DNA of 40,974 bases, taken from assembly GCA_021790385.1 (NCBI GenBank), contig JAJYDW010000035.1, positions 1 through 40,974 on the forward strand, given 5' to 3'. Origin of the DNA: Planctomycetota bacterium. GTDB lineage: Bacteria; Planctomycetota; Phycisphaerae; WQYP01. The notes below the pieces were generated by a model that saw nothing but the letters and a program-made list of their open reading frames with translations, searched no databases and had not been told where the DNA came from. The position numbers were made by a program, and so were the translations under genes. This document shows positions 14,114 through 23,167 of this stretch, piece by piece. How positions within the stretch are numbered: the stretch's first letter is position 1; each line of letters begins with the position of its first letter.

Positions 14114-16756
14114 CTACTTCCCCGCGTTATCCAACAGCGGGGTGGCTTCATCGTCTTTATCTTCCGGCACCACACGGGCCACGCTTACCAGAATATCATC
14201 CGGCTCCAGGCGGATCAGCCGCACGCCCTGGGTGGCACGGCCCATTTCACGCAGTTCGCCGGTGATGCCGATACGGACCACCTGGCCGCCTTTGGTAATC
14301 ATCATCAGTTCGTCATTATCCGTCACCGCCTTCACCGCCACCACCGGACCGTTGCGGTCCGTGGTCCGGATGTTGATGACGCCCTTGCCGCCGCGGTGGG
14401 TTAAACGGTACTCTTCAATGCGGGTCCGTTTGCCGTAGCCATGCTGGCAGGCGGTCAGCAGGGTCACCTGGTTGTCCCCATGGTCCAGCCCCTGCGGGAT
14501 AATCACCATGTCAATCACCTGATCGTCTTTTTCCAGCTCTATGCCGCGCACGCCGCCGGCCTGCCGGCCCATATCACGGACTTCACCTTCCTCAAAGCGC
14601 ACGGCCATCCCGCTGCGCGTGCCCAGCACGATCTGGTCCTTGCCGTTGGTAACGCCCACATCAATCACCTGATCGCCGCCCTCCAGGCCAATGGCAATAA
14701 TGCCGCGCTTCATGGGATTGGCAAACGCCTTGAGCAGGGTTTTCTTGATCGTGCCGTTGCCGGTGGTAATGACCAGATGTTTGGCTTCATCTTCAAAATC
14801 GCGCACCACCAGCACCGCCGCCAGCTTTTCCTCCGCTTTCATTTCCACCAGATTGGCAATGGCCCGGCCTTTGCTTTGCCGGCTCATCTGCGGGACATCA
14901 TAAACTTTCTGCCAGTAGCACCGGCCCAGATTGGTGAAAAACATCAGGTAATCATGGGTGGAACCGATGAACAGATGCTCAATGAAATCTCCCTCCTTGG
15001 AATCCGAACCAATCACCCCCCGCCCGCCGCGGCCCTGCTTGCGATACGTATCCAACGGCATGCGCTTGATGTAGCCCTCATGGCTGATGGTCACCACCAC
15101 CTGCTCGTCGGCAATGAGGTCTTCAATGTTGATGTCGGTGGCGTCGTTGGTGATTTCAGTGCGGCGATTGTCGCCATATTTTTCCTTCAGCTCGATGGTG
15201 TCTTCGCGGATAATATCCAGCACGCGTTTTTCATCGCTTAAGATCAACTCATAATCCTCAATTTCCGCCACCAGTTTGTTGTACTCTTCGGTGAGCTTGT
15301 CAATTTCCAGTCCCACCAGCCGCTGGAGCTGCATGGAAAGAATGGCGTCCGCCTGGGCGGAAGAAAGCAGCATTCCGCCAGTCCTGGCGACCGCTTCATC
15401 AATACGTTTCTTAAACGCCCTGGGAATGGCGGCCTTCCATGAAAGGCTTTCGCTGATGGTAAATTTCTTCTTCATCAGATTGGCTTTCGCGGTGGGCACA
15501 TCCGGGCTGACTTTGCGGTTCCGCAGCAACTCGATGACGCCCATCACATCCAGCCTGGCCGCCCGACCCATGGCTTCTTCGGTATGAATGTCAGCTAAAG
15601 CCAGAATCAAGCCTTCCAGAATATGGGCCCGCTGCCGGGCTTTTTTCAGCCGAAACATGGTGCGCCGACGAATCACTTCCTTGCGATGGCCGATGAACAG
15701 TTCCACCAGTTCCTTCAGGCTCAAGGTTCGCGGCTGACGGTTCACCAGGGCAATGTTGATGATTGAAAATGTGCTTTGCAGCGGCGTAAACTGATAGAGT
15801 TGATTGATGACCACGTTGGGATCCGCATCACGCTTGAGTTCCACCACCACACGTACCGCGTGTTCACGGTCGGATTCATCGCGGACGTCGGAAATATCCT
15901 TGATTTTTTCTTCCTTCACCTGTTCGGCAATGGACTCAATAATGGTTTTTTTCAGCACCTGGTACGGAATTTCTGAAATCACCACCTGCTCCCGTCCACC
16001 CTTGAGTTGCTCTGTATGGACTCGGCCCCGCACCGTAATGCGGCCGCGGCCGGTTTCGTAACCGGCCAAGATTCCGCTGCGTCCGCAAATCACGCCGCCG
16101 GTCGGGAAATCCGGCCCTTTTACAATTTTCATCAATTCTTTCAGCGTGCATTCCGGGTTATCAATCACCTTGATAATGGCATCGCACACTTCGCGCAAGT
16201 TGTGCGGCGGCAAACTCGTGGCCATGCCCACCGCAATGCCCTGGGCACCGTTCACCAGCAAATTCGGGAATTTGCTGGGCAGCACCGTCGGTTCCATCCG
16301 GACTTCATCATAGTTGGGAATAAAATCGACGGTGTCTTCTTTAAGGTCTTCCATCAGCTCCGCGGCGGCTTCGGCCATGCGGGCTTCCGTGTAACGCATG
16401 GCTGCCGGCGGATCGCCATCAATCGAACCAAAATTCCCCTGGCCATCCACCAGCAGATGCCGCATGTTCCAGGATTGGGCCATGCGCACCAGCGTCGGAT
16501 AGATCACTGCTTCACCATGCGGGTGGTAATTGCCGGAGGTATCGCCGGCGATTTTCGCGCATTTCCGGTGCTTGCTGCGCGGGCCAAGCTGCAAATCATT
16601 CATCGCCACCAGAATACGCCGCTGCGAAGGCTTCAGACCATCGCGCACATCGGGCAGGGCACGATCCATGATCGTGCTCATGGCGTAGGTAAGGTAGCTT
16701 TCCTGAAGTTCTGTCTCAATTTGCAGGTCGGTGATTCTGGCATCCTGATCCAACAT
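14114..16756 (-). CDS. gyrA: DNA gyrase subunit A
   Basis: An 880-residue gyrase A subunit, which breaks and rejoins DNA to introduce negative supercoils with GyrB. The catalytic tyrosine is Y122 in AMRYTEAR, the same number as in E. coli. The quinolone-resistance region reads HPHGEAVIYPTLV: the usual S83 is Ala and the usual D87 is Pro. The C-terminal domain carries a GyrA box variant QGRGGRG (574-580), which separates it from ParC. The start ATG at 16756 has GGAGG 7 bases upstream. The frame is open 40 codons further, but that part has no family similarity. It ends in TAG. No gyrB is in the window. Confidence 0.96.
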   Translation of the reverse strand: MLDQDARITDLQIETELQESYLTYAMSTIMDRALPDVRDGLKPSQRRILVAMNDLQLGPRSKHRKCAKIAGDTSGNYHPHGEAVIYPTLVRMAQSWNMRHLLVDGQGNFGSIDGDPPAAMRYTEARMAEAAAELMEDLKEDTVDFIPNYDEVRMEPTVLPSKFPNLLVNGAQGIAVGMATSLPPHNLREVCDAIIKVIDNPECTLKELMKIVKGPDFPTGGVICGRSGILAGYETGRGRITVRGRVHTEQLKGGREQVVISEIPYQVLKKTIIESIAEQVKEEKIKDISDVRDESDREHAVRVVVELKRDADPNVVINQLYQFTPLQSTFSIINIALVNRQPRTLSLKELVELFIGHRKEVIRRRTMFRLKKARQRAHILEGLILALADIHTEEAMGRAARLDVMGVIELLRNRKVSPDVPTAKANLMKKKFTISESLSWKAAIPRAFKKRIDEAVARTGGMLLSSAQADAILSMQLQRLVGLEIDKLTEEYNKLVAEIEDYELILSDEKRVLDIIREDTIELKEKYGDNRRTEITNDATDINIEDLIADEQVVVTISHEGYIKRMPLDTYRKQGRGGRGVIGSDSKEGDFIEHLFIGSTHDYLMFFTNLGRCYWQKVYDVPQMSRQSKGRAIANLVEMKAEEKLAAVLVVRDFEDEAKHLVITTGNGTIKKTLLKAFANPMKRGIIAIGLEGGDQVIDVGVTNGKDQIVLGTRSGMAVRFEEGEVRDMGRQAGGVRGIELEKDDQVIDMVIIPQGLDHGDNQVTLLTACQHGYGKRTRIEEYRLTHRGGKGVINIRTTDRNGPVVAVKAVTDNDELMMITKGGQVVRIGITGELREMGRATQGVRLIRLEPDDILVSVARVVPEDKDDEATPLLDNAGK

Positions 16757-16898
16757 CGCGATCCTCCAATGATGCACTTTTCCATCCGCTTTTTCATCTT
16801 CCGGGCCTATGGCCCACCAGCGAAAATTATAATGTATCCAGCAGCTTTTGGCGAACTCAATTCCATCCCCCAGCACACCGTTTGCCCCTTTTTGCCGC

Positions 16899-16904
16899 TA
16901 TAAT
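16899..16904 (+). promoter_or_regulatory. Consensus -10 box, predicted leaderless transcript
   Basis: TATAAT ends 8 bases before the ATG at 16913. Transcription would start within a few bases of the start codon. No Shine-Dalgarno site fits in between, so a leaderless mRNA is expected. No good -35 hexamer is seen. Confidence 0.45.
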
Positions 16905-16912
16905 AACCAGCC

Positions 16913-18079
16913 ATGATTTATCTTGATAACAATGCCACCACCCAAATTCACCCCGAGGTTCTCACCGCCATGCAGCCGTGGCTGGGGGAAAAGTATGGCA
17001 ATCCTTCAAGCACGCATCGCCTCGGCCAGGAAAGCCGGCAGGCCGTCGAACAGGCCCGCTATGAAGTCGCCGCCATGCTCGGCTGCCATATCAGCGAGGT
17101 AATTTTCACCAGCGGCGGCACGGAAGCGGATAATGCCGCGATTCTTGGTTCGCTGGCTGCGCGGCCCGGTAAAAAAATTATCCTCTCTTCCACCGTCGAA
17201 CACAGCGCGGTGCGCGAACCTCTGATGGCATTGGCCAATACCGGCTACACCATTATCGAGATCCCCGTCGATGGCCGCGGCCAATTGAATATCGCCGCCT
17301 TGGAAGAACACTTGCCCAACCCGGATGTAGCACTGCTAACCATCATGTGGGCCAACAACGAAACCGGAGTCATGTTTGATATTCAGGCCATCGGCACGCT
17401 TGCCGCAAAACACCACGTGCTGTTTCATACCGATGCCGTACAGGCCGCCGGCAAAGTACCTGTGGCCTTTGCCTCTTTGCCGGTGGATCTACTTTCCGTG
17501 AGTGCCCATAAGTTCCACGGTCCCAAGGGCATTGGAGCACTGCTGGTAAAACGCCGCACCTCATGGCAGCCCCTGCTGCGCGGCGGTCCGCAGGAGCGAG
17601 AGCGTCGCGGTGGCACCGAAAACGTACCTGCCATTGTCGGCATGGGCGCAGCCGCCCGCCGCGCGGCAACCAATCTGGCCTCGCCGGAATATACCCACCA
17701 TATCGCCATGCTGCGCGACCGGCTGGAAAATGGCATCCTCTCCCGGGTGCCGGATACCGCCGTCAACGGCGATCCGCTGCACCGCGTGGCCAATACCACC
17801 AATATCAGTTTTACCGGACTGGAAGCCCAGGCCGTCTTAATGCTGCTTAGCCAGCACGATATATGCGTCAGTGCCGGAGCCGCCTGCTCCAGCGGGTCCC
17901 TGGAACCTTCGCACGTATTGCGGGCCATGCACCTTGCTGAACCCCGGGCCCACGGAGCCGTACGGTTTTCACTTTCCGCTTTTACCACCGCCGCGGAAGT
18001 AGACCGGGTCATCGACATACTACCTCAGTTCATCAGCCGTTTGCGGGATGTGCTGCCCGCAGGCAACTCCCGGCCTTGA
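16913..18079 (+). CDS. Cysteine desulfurase (NifS/IscS-like, class V aminotransferase)
   Basis: A 388-residue PLP enzyme that takes sulfur from cysteine for Fe-S clusters and thio-modified tRNA. The N-terminus MIYLDNNATT is the classic start of the family. The PLP lysine is K200 in SVSAHKFHGPKG. The persulfide cysteine is C325 in SAGAACSSGS. RRGGTENV matches the substrate-binding segment. It is divergent from gyrA, and the TATAAT 8 bases upstream implies leaderless translation. No iscU, sufB or mnmA gene lies beside it, so whether it serves Fe-S assembly or tRNA thiolation is open. Confidence 0.92.
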   Translation: MIYLDNNATTQIHPEVLTAMQPWLGEKYGNPSSTHRLGQESRQAVEQARYEVAAMLGCHISEVIFTSGGTEADNAAILGSLAARPGKKIILSSTVEHSAVREPLMALANTGYTIIEIPVDGRGQLNIAALEEHLPNPDVALLTIMWANNETGVMFDIQAIGTLAAKHHVLFHTDAVQAAGKVPVAFASLPVDLLSVSAHKFHGPKGIGALLVKRRTSWQPLLRGGPQERERRGGTENVPAIVGMGAAARRAATNLASPEYTHHIAMLRDRLENGILSRVPDTAVNGDPLHRVANTTNISFTGLEAQAVLMLLSQHDICVSAGAACSSGSLEPSHVLRAMHLAEPRAHGAVRFSLSAFTTAAEVDRVIDILPQFISRLRDVLPAGNSRP

Positions 18080-18105
18080 AAGGTGCGTCAGGCCGGGTGC
18101 GGCAT

Positions 18106-18948
18106 TCAGTCGCGGTAGGACGATCGCTGCAGCCCCGTTTCCAGCGAAACGCACCTCAGCCCGCGTTGCCGCAGATCCGTCAGAATATCCGCCATGGCCT
18201 GACACGTGTGCGCCTGCGATTTATTCCAGCGCTGCGGCTCCAGCCCATCGTGCAACGTAACAATATCGCCGGGGCGAACATGGGTAACAACGCGCTGCGC
18301 AATCGCCGCCGCAGAAAGAGGCAAGGTATCAAAGGCACGCAAGCGCCAACCGATTACCTCGTAGCCGCGATGCCGCAGCACGCCGGCCTGGGTCGCGGTC
18401 TTAAAACCCAGCGGCGGCCGAAACAGACGCGGACACCTGCCGATCGCATCGCCAATAGCCTGTTCGCCAAGCCTTATCTGCTGGTCCCAGTAATCCCGGC
18501 CGCCCAGCAAACCATCGCGGTGATGGTCCCACGTATGATTGCCCACCGTGTGGCCTTCGTCCACCATGCGCCGCACCAGTTTTGCGGATTTGGCTACGTA
18601 TCGTCCAATGAGAAAAAAAGAGGCCTGGGCCTGATGTTCTCCCAGCAGATCAAGCAGACGCGGAGTGAATTCTTCGCTTGGACCATCATCAAAACTAAGA
18701 GCCACGGCATGGGATATTTTCACCCGCTGCGTGACCGGAATAAACAATCCGCTGCCCACCGCAAAAGTGCCCCAGCCCAGCGTGGCCACAGCCGCCCCCA
18801 CCACCGAACCCGCCACCGCACCGGCGTGCCAGGCCGCCGACGGCAGGGCTGCGGCAACCGGGGCACAATAACTCGGCGCACTCAACATCAACACGTTTCC
18901 ATCTTCTAAAAGCCTTTTTTCGCCCCCGCCCTGTGCCCGCACCGGCAC
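18106..18948 (-). CDS. Polysaccharide deacetylase (NodB homology domain), membrane-anchored
   Basis: A 280-residue carbohydrate esterase family 4 protein. A hydrophobic segment (about residues 44-70, AGSVVGAAVATLGWGTF) anchors or exports it. The NodB motifs follow: SFDDGP with D87 and D88, then HTVGNHTWDHH with metal-ligand histidines, then RPPLGF, and LHDG near the end. It should remove N-acetyl groups from a polysaccharide such as peptidoglycan or an exopolysaccharide. The frame starts with GTG at 18948, with AGGA 5-6 bases upstream; an ATG at 18888 is the alternative. It is convergent with the cysteine desulfurase, with 26 bases between the stops. Confidence 0.88.
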   Translation of the reverse strand: MPVRAQGGGEKRLLEDGNVLMLSAPSYCAPVAAALPSAAWHAGAVAGSVVGAAVATLGWGTFAVGSGLFIPVTQRVKISHAVALSFDDGPSEEFTPRLLDLLGEHQAQASFFLIGRYVAKSAKLVRRMVDEGHTVGNHTWDHHRDGLLGGRDYWDQQIRLGEQAIGDAIGRCPRLFRPPLGFKTATQAGVLRHRGYEVIGWRLRAFDTLPLSAAAIAQRVVTHVRPGDIVTLHDGLEPQRWNKSQAHTCQAMADILTDLRQRGLRCVSLETGLQRSSYRD

Positions 18949-19003
18949 CTGCTTCCTGGCCCACGCTCATGGCCACACCCAGCTTTCCACGAACCTCCAG
19001 GCC

Positions 19004-19594
19004 TTACCCTTTGGCTGCTCCGGTCTGGCCCAGATCATTGATCTGATCGCGTAGTCGCGCAGCCTGCTCATATTTTTCACTCTCCAGCGCAATGGCCAAC
19101 TGGTGTTCCAGCCGCGCAATAGAAGCCCGCCGGGCCATCTCACCTTCGCCCAGACTTGGCGGAGTTTTCCCAACCGACTGCGATGCTCCCTCATGCGAGT
19201 TTTTCACCAGATCCAAAATTCTGGCTTCGAAAAAGGCGTAATCGTTAGGACAGCCCAAAAGTCCGCGTTTGATAAACTCCTGCCACGTCATGCCGCAATT
19301 GGGGCAAGCCGCATCACTTTCAAGCTGATCGGCCGACGGCGAATCTCCCTCATCAGAAACCGTGCCACCCGGGAGCGCAGTCTTGGGCATAATAGGCGTC
19401 TTGGTGGTAACAACCCCCGCCGGCGTTTGCCCCATCACCGGTATGGCCCCTACCCAGCCGCCCTGAACCGCATGTTCCAGGCACAAATCAATCTGTATAA
19501 GATTTTTCGTACCATCGTCAGCCTTGGCGACTTCAGTCAGGTGAACCACCGCCGGCCGTCCACATTTCACACAATCACTGCCAAGCATAAACAC
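19004..19594 (-). CDS. McsA-like zinc-finger protein with UVR domain
   Basis: A 196-residue protein with the layout of McsA/YacH-like proteins. It has an N-terminal CVKCGRPAVVHLTEV zinc ribbon, a second CPNCGMTWQEF segment, and a C-terminal UVR motif (IARLEHQLAIALESEKYEQA) of the type found in UvrB and UvrC. In Bacillus, McsA activates the arginine kinase McsB and acts with CtsR and ClpC. Neither partner is seen here, so the role may be limited to stress or metal sensing. The start is GTG 19594 (AAAGG 6 bases upstream) or ATG 19588. The aminotransferase gene lies 112 bases upstream. Confidence 0.8.
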   Translation of the reverse strand: MFMLGSDCVKCGRPAVVHLTEVAKADDGTKNLIQIDLCLEHAVQGGWVGAIPVMGQTPAGVVTTKTPIMPKTALPGGTVSDEGDSPSADQLESDAACPNCGMTWQEFIKRGLLGCPNDYAFFEARILDLVKNSHEGASQSVGKTPPSLGEGEMARRASIARLEHQLAIALESEKYEQAARLRDQINDLGQTGAAKG

Positions 19595-19706
19595 ACCGCA
19601 CCTTTCCCGTCCGGCCCCGCATTGGTGCCGCCCGCCCCGGCAGTACCCGGCCGTCTTCCATCCTTATTCTATCCAATCGGCGGACTAAATCATAATTCGT
19701 CTCTGG

Positions 19707-20885
19707 CTAAATACTGCCCAGACATGCATCCAGAATTTCCAGTCCCCGCAGCAGATCATTTTCTTCAATGGTCAGCGCCGGGCATAAACGCAGCACATTT
19801 TTTTGAGTGACATTGATAACCAGGCCGCGTTGAAGCGCTGCATGCACGACCGGCAAGGCATCGGGTATCGCAAGCTCCACACCTATAAACAGACCGCAGC
19901 CGCGCACCTGCATAATTTTTGCCCGATTCTCGAAGGCTTGAAGTTTTTCCACCGTCGCCACGCCCAGCCGCTTCGCCCGCTGCGGCAGATTCTCCTTTTC
20001 CAACTCGTCCAACACCGCCACAGCCGCGGAGGCACAAATCGGATTGCCACCCAGCGTGCTACCGTGCGTGCTGGGCTTAAAAAATGCTGCATACTGCGGC
20101 TGGGCCAATATCGCCGCGACCGGCAGACCGCCGCCGAGAGCCTTGCCCAGCGTCATAATATCCGGCGTCACACCAAAATTCTGATGCCCAAAATATTCTC
20201 CCGTGCGCCCCACACCCACCCACACCTCGTCAAATATCAGTGCTACTTTGGTTCGATCACATAACGCCCGCAAGGCCTGAAGGTATCCGGGATTGGGCAT
20301 ATTAATGCCACCTTCACCTTGAACAGGCTCCACCAGAATTGCTGCCGTTTGTGCATCAATGGCCCGTTCCACAGCCGCCACATCATTAAAAGGCACGTGC
20401 GTAAAGCCTGGCACCAGCGGCGCAAAGCCCTGCTGCGCCGGACCGGCAGTCGCGGAAAGCGCCCCCATCGTACGCCCATGAAAACCCTTGTTCATGGAGA
20501 TGATTTTGAAGCGATCAGGTCCGGCCGAAATCCGGGCCAGCTTAATCGCCGCCTCCGCCGCTTCCGCTCCGCTGTGACAAAAAAATGCCTGGCCCGCAAA
20601 CGCCTTGCTCCGCAACTGTTCCGCCAGGCGTATCTGCGGCTCTGTATAAAACTGATTGCCCACCTGCCACAGCGTATTGGCCTGCCGCGTCACCGCCGCC
20701 ACCAGAGCCGGATGGCAGTGGCCTAAAATGGTTCCGCCGAATCCCGCAAACAGATCCAGGTATTCTTTGCCATCCGCGTCCCACAGGTGCGAACCTTCCC
20801 CGCGATGAAACACCACCGGTAATTTTCCATAATTACCAATGAGCGCCGCCTGATGCCTTAAAATAAGTTCTTCCTGTTTTTGCAT
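19707..20885 (-). CDS. argD: Class III aminotransferase, acetylornithine/ornithine type
   Basis: A 392-residue PLP aminotransferase. The PLP lysine is K248 in MTLGKALGGG, and the ring-contact aspartate is D219 in IFDEV. Family blocks are clear: GHCHPALVAA, FFCHSGAEAAEAAIKLAR, FHGRTMGALSATA and VEPVQGEGG. Acetylornithine aminotransferase is the likeliest role (arginine synthesis), but ornithine, succinylornithine and GABA enzymes share these motifs. No other arg gene is adjacent. The ATG at 20885 is preceded by GGGG about 7 bases upstream; an in-frame GTG at 20906 is possible. Confidence 0.8.
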   Translation of the reverse strand: MQKQEELILRHQAALIGNYGKLPVVFHRGEGSHLWDADGKEYLDLFAGFGGTILGHCHPALVAAVTRQANTLWQVGNQFYTEPQIRLAEQLRSKAFAGQAFFCHSGAEAAEAAIKLARISAGPDRFKIISMNKGFHGRTMGALSATAGPAQQGFAPLVPGFTHVPFNDVAAVERAIDAQTAAILVEPVQGEGGINMPNPGYLQALRALCDRTKVALIFDEVWVGVGRTGEYFGHQNFGVTPDIMTLGKALGGGLPVAAILAQPQYAAFFKPSTHGSTLGGNPICASAAVAVLDELEKENLPQRAKRLGVATVEKLQAFENRAKIMQVRGCGLFIGVELAIPDALPVVHAALQRGLVINVTQKNVLRLCPALTIEENDLLRGLEILDACLGSI

Positions 20886-20984
20886 AATAAACCCCAGGTC
20901 ATGCACTCATCAATCCGAGTGAAACAAATTAAATCGCCCGGACCCGAACCCACGCCGGCGCACGCCGCGCCTCGTTGGCCGTTA

Positions 20985-21740
20985 TTATTTATGATCGTTC
21001 GCTGCGCCGCAACTGATGACCGCCGCCGCCGCCATCGCCGCAATTTCTATCCGCAAAATGTTCAATCCCAGCCGCACGCCCACCGCCCCTCCATCCCGAA
21101 ACATTTGCGATTCCGTATCGGTCCACCCCCCCTCCGGACCGATGAACACGGTCAAGCCCGGCGCAGACGGAGAATTTTCACTCCCTTTCGTTTTCTTCCA
21201 ATCAGCCCATGCACCGTCCAGGGTGAATTCAGCCCGCGTATCCGCCCACATCGCATTGGACCGGTCAAGTGTTTTCAACACCTTCGCCACCGGCAACATC
21301 GGCTCAATGCGTAAAAGATGATGCCGCCCACACTGCTTGGCTGATTCAATCGCCAGGCGCCGCCACTTTTCCATTTTCTTCCCCTGCCCTTCGGGCCGCA
21401 CCACACTTCGCTGACATTCCACCCATTGAATGGTATCCACATTGAGCTGGCTGGCCGCTTCCACTAAAAAATCAGCCCGGTCCAATTTGGGCACGGCCGT
21501 GGCCAGCGTCAACCGCGCCCCCAGTCGTTTGCTTTCCTGCACCGCGCTGCAATGCACACGTACTGCCGATCCACCGACCAACTCAATTTCCGCGGCGGCC
21601 CAATGCCCCCGGCCATCAAAAACAGTTACCGTGTCCCCGGTTTTCAGCCGCAAAACATGCCGGGCATGGTGGGCTTCATCCACCGGCAATTCACAACCAC
21701 CCGCCTGAATGTGCGGCACAAAGAAACGCTCTGGCTCCAT
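20985..21740 (-). CDS. rsmE: 16S rRNA m3U1498 methyltransferase RsmE
   Basis: A SPOUT-class methyltransferase of 251 residues (from ATG 21740), which methylates N3 of U1498 in 16S rRNA. MEPERFFVP and HHARHVLRLKTGD form the N-terminal PUA-like domain. IGPEGGWTDTE and LGLNILRIEIAAMAAAAVI form the knotted SAM site; the usual R-A-E-T is R-I-E-I here. The upstream methyltransferase gene ends at 21758 and the frame is open to a TTG at 21761, so the two genes are probably translationally coupled. The exact start is uncertain. Confidence 0.9.
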   Translation of the reverse strand: MEPERFFVPHIQAGGCELPVDEAHHARHVLRLKTGDTVTVFDGRGHWAAAEIELVGGSAVRVHCSAVQESKRLGARLTLATAVPKLDRADFLVEAASQLNVDTIQWVECQRSVVRPEGQGKKMEKWRRLAIESAKQCGRHHLLRIEPMLPVAKVLKTLDRSNAMWADTRAEFTLDGAWADWKKTKGSENSPSAPGLTVFIGPEGGWTDTESQMFRDGGAVGVRLGLNILRIEIAAMAAAAVISCGAANDHK

Positions 21741-21757
21741 AATCTTGAGCACCACCC

Positions 21758-22471
21758 TCAAAACTTCTGCTTCGCATGCCGCAGGACGTACAACGTACCC
21801 TTCTGCATCAACCCTTGCTCACAACGCTCCAATGGCATTTCCGTACACGCAAATCCCGCAGCTACCGCCGCTAATGGAAAATCCTGGGCGGAATTGCGCA
21901 GCGGATCGCTGATCCATGCGCAACCATCGCCAGCCAGCAGTTGCTCCAGCGCTTCCAGCAGCCACGGATGCAACCGGCGTTCATACAACACATCGGATGC
22001 GATGATCCAGGGAAACTTTTTCGCCAGAGGCTTGCGCCAATCCATCTCCACCGTGTCGATCCGCTCTGCGGGAATACCGTTGAGCAGGGCATTGCGCTTG
22101 GCAAAGGCAATGGCCCAGGCATCGTAGTCGGTAAACGTAACATGCCACCCACGGCCACCGGCCGCAATCCCCGCTGCCCCCAGGCCACAGCCAAGTTCCA
22201 GCACGGCACCGCCCTGGGGCGGCGGTATCGGCGGCGAACCGGTGCCGTCGAGAATGGACTGGGCCAGCATCAGCCCGGCCGGCCAGACCACCGGCCAGTA
22301 CGGCATATAATTGTCCAACCGGTACCGCTGCTCCACCAACGGATCATCCAGCAGCGCATCAGGCTGATCCGGAGCAATAAGCTCCATGCGTTGCCCGCAG
22401 ATATCCAGCACGTGCCGACGCGTTGGCATATCCTTAACCGCCGATGGGGATCCATCCATCCGTAACTCCAT
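21758..22471 (-). CDS. Class I SAM methyltransferase, METTL21/protein-lysine type
   Basis: A 237-residue methyltransferase from the ATG at 22471. Motif I is LELGCGLGAAGIAA, followed by FTDYDAWAIAFAKRNA and then WIIASDVLYERRLHPWLL. This resembles the METTL21/nicotinamide-N-methyltransferase-like family, which often methylates protein lysines such as those of chaperones. The typical DxxY is D-V-L-Y here. YWPVVWPAG upstream of motif I also fits. The target is unknown. It is packed between the sigma-like membrane gene (14 bases upstream) and rsmE (adjacent), suggesting one operon. Confidence 0.8.
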   Translation of the reverse strand: MELRMDGSPSAVKDMPTRRHVLDICGQRMELIAPDQPDALLDDPLVEQRYRLDNYMPYWPVVWPAGLMLAQSILDGTGSPPIPPPQGGAVLELGCGLGAAGIAAGGRGWHVTFTDYDAWAIAFAKRNALLNGIPAERIDTVEMDWRKPLAKKFPWIIASDVLYERRLHPWLLEALEQLLAGDGCAWISDPLRNSAQDFPLAAVAAGFACTEMPLERCEQGLMQKGTLYVLRHAKQKF

Positions 22472-22485
22472 GGCACACTTGCCTG

Positions 22486-23073
22486 TCAGGGTGCCGGCCG
22501 TGTAGCAGCCGGTTGTGTTGTTGTCGTCTGGCCATCCGGCGGAGCATGCCGGGTCGTCAATACCACCGTGGCAACCACACCAATGATCAACACAATGGTG
22601 GCGGCAACCACGAACCTGCTCCATGGCGAAAGATTCAGGCCATCCGAAAGGTCATCGCCCGGTGGCGACTTTTTTTTCGGCACCAGCAGTGGATCATACG
22701 CCAGCAGAGCCTCATCCCCTTCGTCCGTTGCACCGTGAATCTTGACTGATTCAATTTGAATGGCCGCCGCCAATCTCGCCCACACATCTGCCGGCATCGC
22801 CCCCACATCGGACGCCGTCCCCGTTTTGGCCTCCGCCAATGACCCCGCCGCCACCATGGCTTTTATTTGCTCTTCCACATGCTGCTGCACCCACGCCGAA
22901 AAATCCCGTGGCGACTGGCCTTGTACAAATTCCCGAAAGGCCCCGCGCACCGCCCGCTGAATACAGGTTTCCGCGCTGCTTGCTGAACCCGTGGCCGACA
23001 GCGCCCGCGCGTAAAGTCCGTCACGTTGCGAATCCAACAGCCCAACAAATCTTCTACCGGAAGAATCAATCAT
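22486..23073 (-). CDS. Single-pass membrane protein with sigma-region-2-like N-terminus
   Basis: A 195-residue protein from ATG 23073. Residues 10-70 (LLDSQRDGLYARALSATGSA, then a helix to FSAWVQQHVEEQI) resemble ECF sigma region 2, but the acidic DLVQE-type helix is replaced by TCIQRAVRG. A membrane segment lies at 153-173 (FVVAATIVLIIGVVATVVL), followed by a short Pro/Thr-rich tail. There is no region 4. This could be a degenerate sigma-like regulator tethered to the membrane, or an unrelated helical protein. It lies in tandem with a TPR lipoprotein and a methyltransferase gene on the same strand. Confidence 0.6.
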   Translation of the reverse strand: MIDSSGRRFVGLLDSQRDGLYARALSATGSASSAETCIQRAVRGAFREFVQGQSPRDFSAWVQQHVEEQIKAMVAAGSLAEAKTGTASDVGAMPADVWARLAAAIQIESVKIHGATDEGDEALLAYDPLLVPKKKSPPGDDLSDGLNLSPWSRFVVAATIVLIIGVVATVVLTTRHAPPDGQTTTTQPAATRPAP

Positions 23074-23167
23074 GTTTTCTGCCCATCGGGCCAACCACGG
23101 TACCCATCTATCCGCGCCGCATCGCCATGGATCCCGCCTCCCTGCCCAGCCCGCAACCACATCGGGC

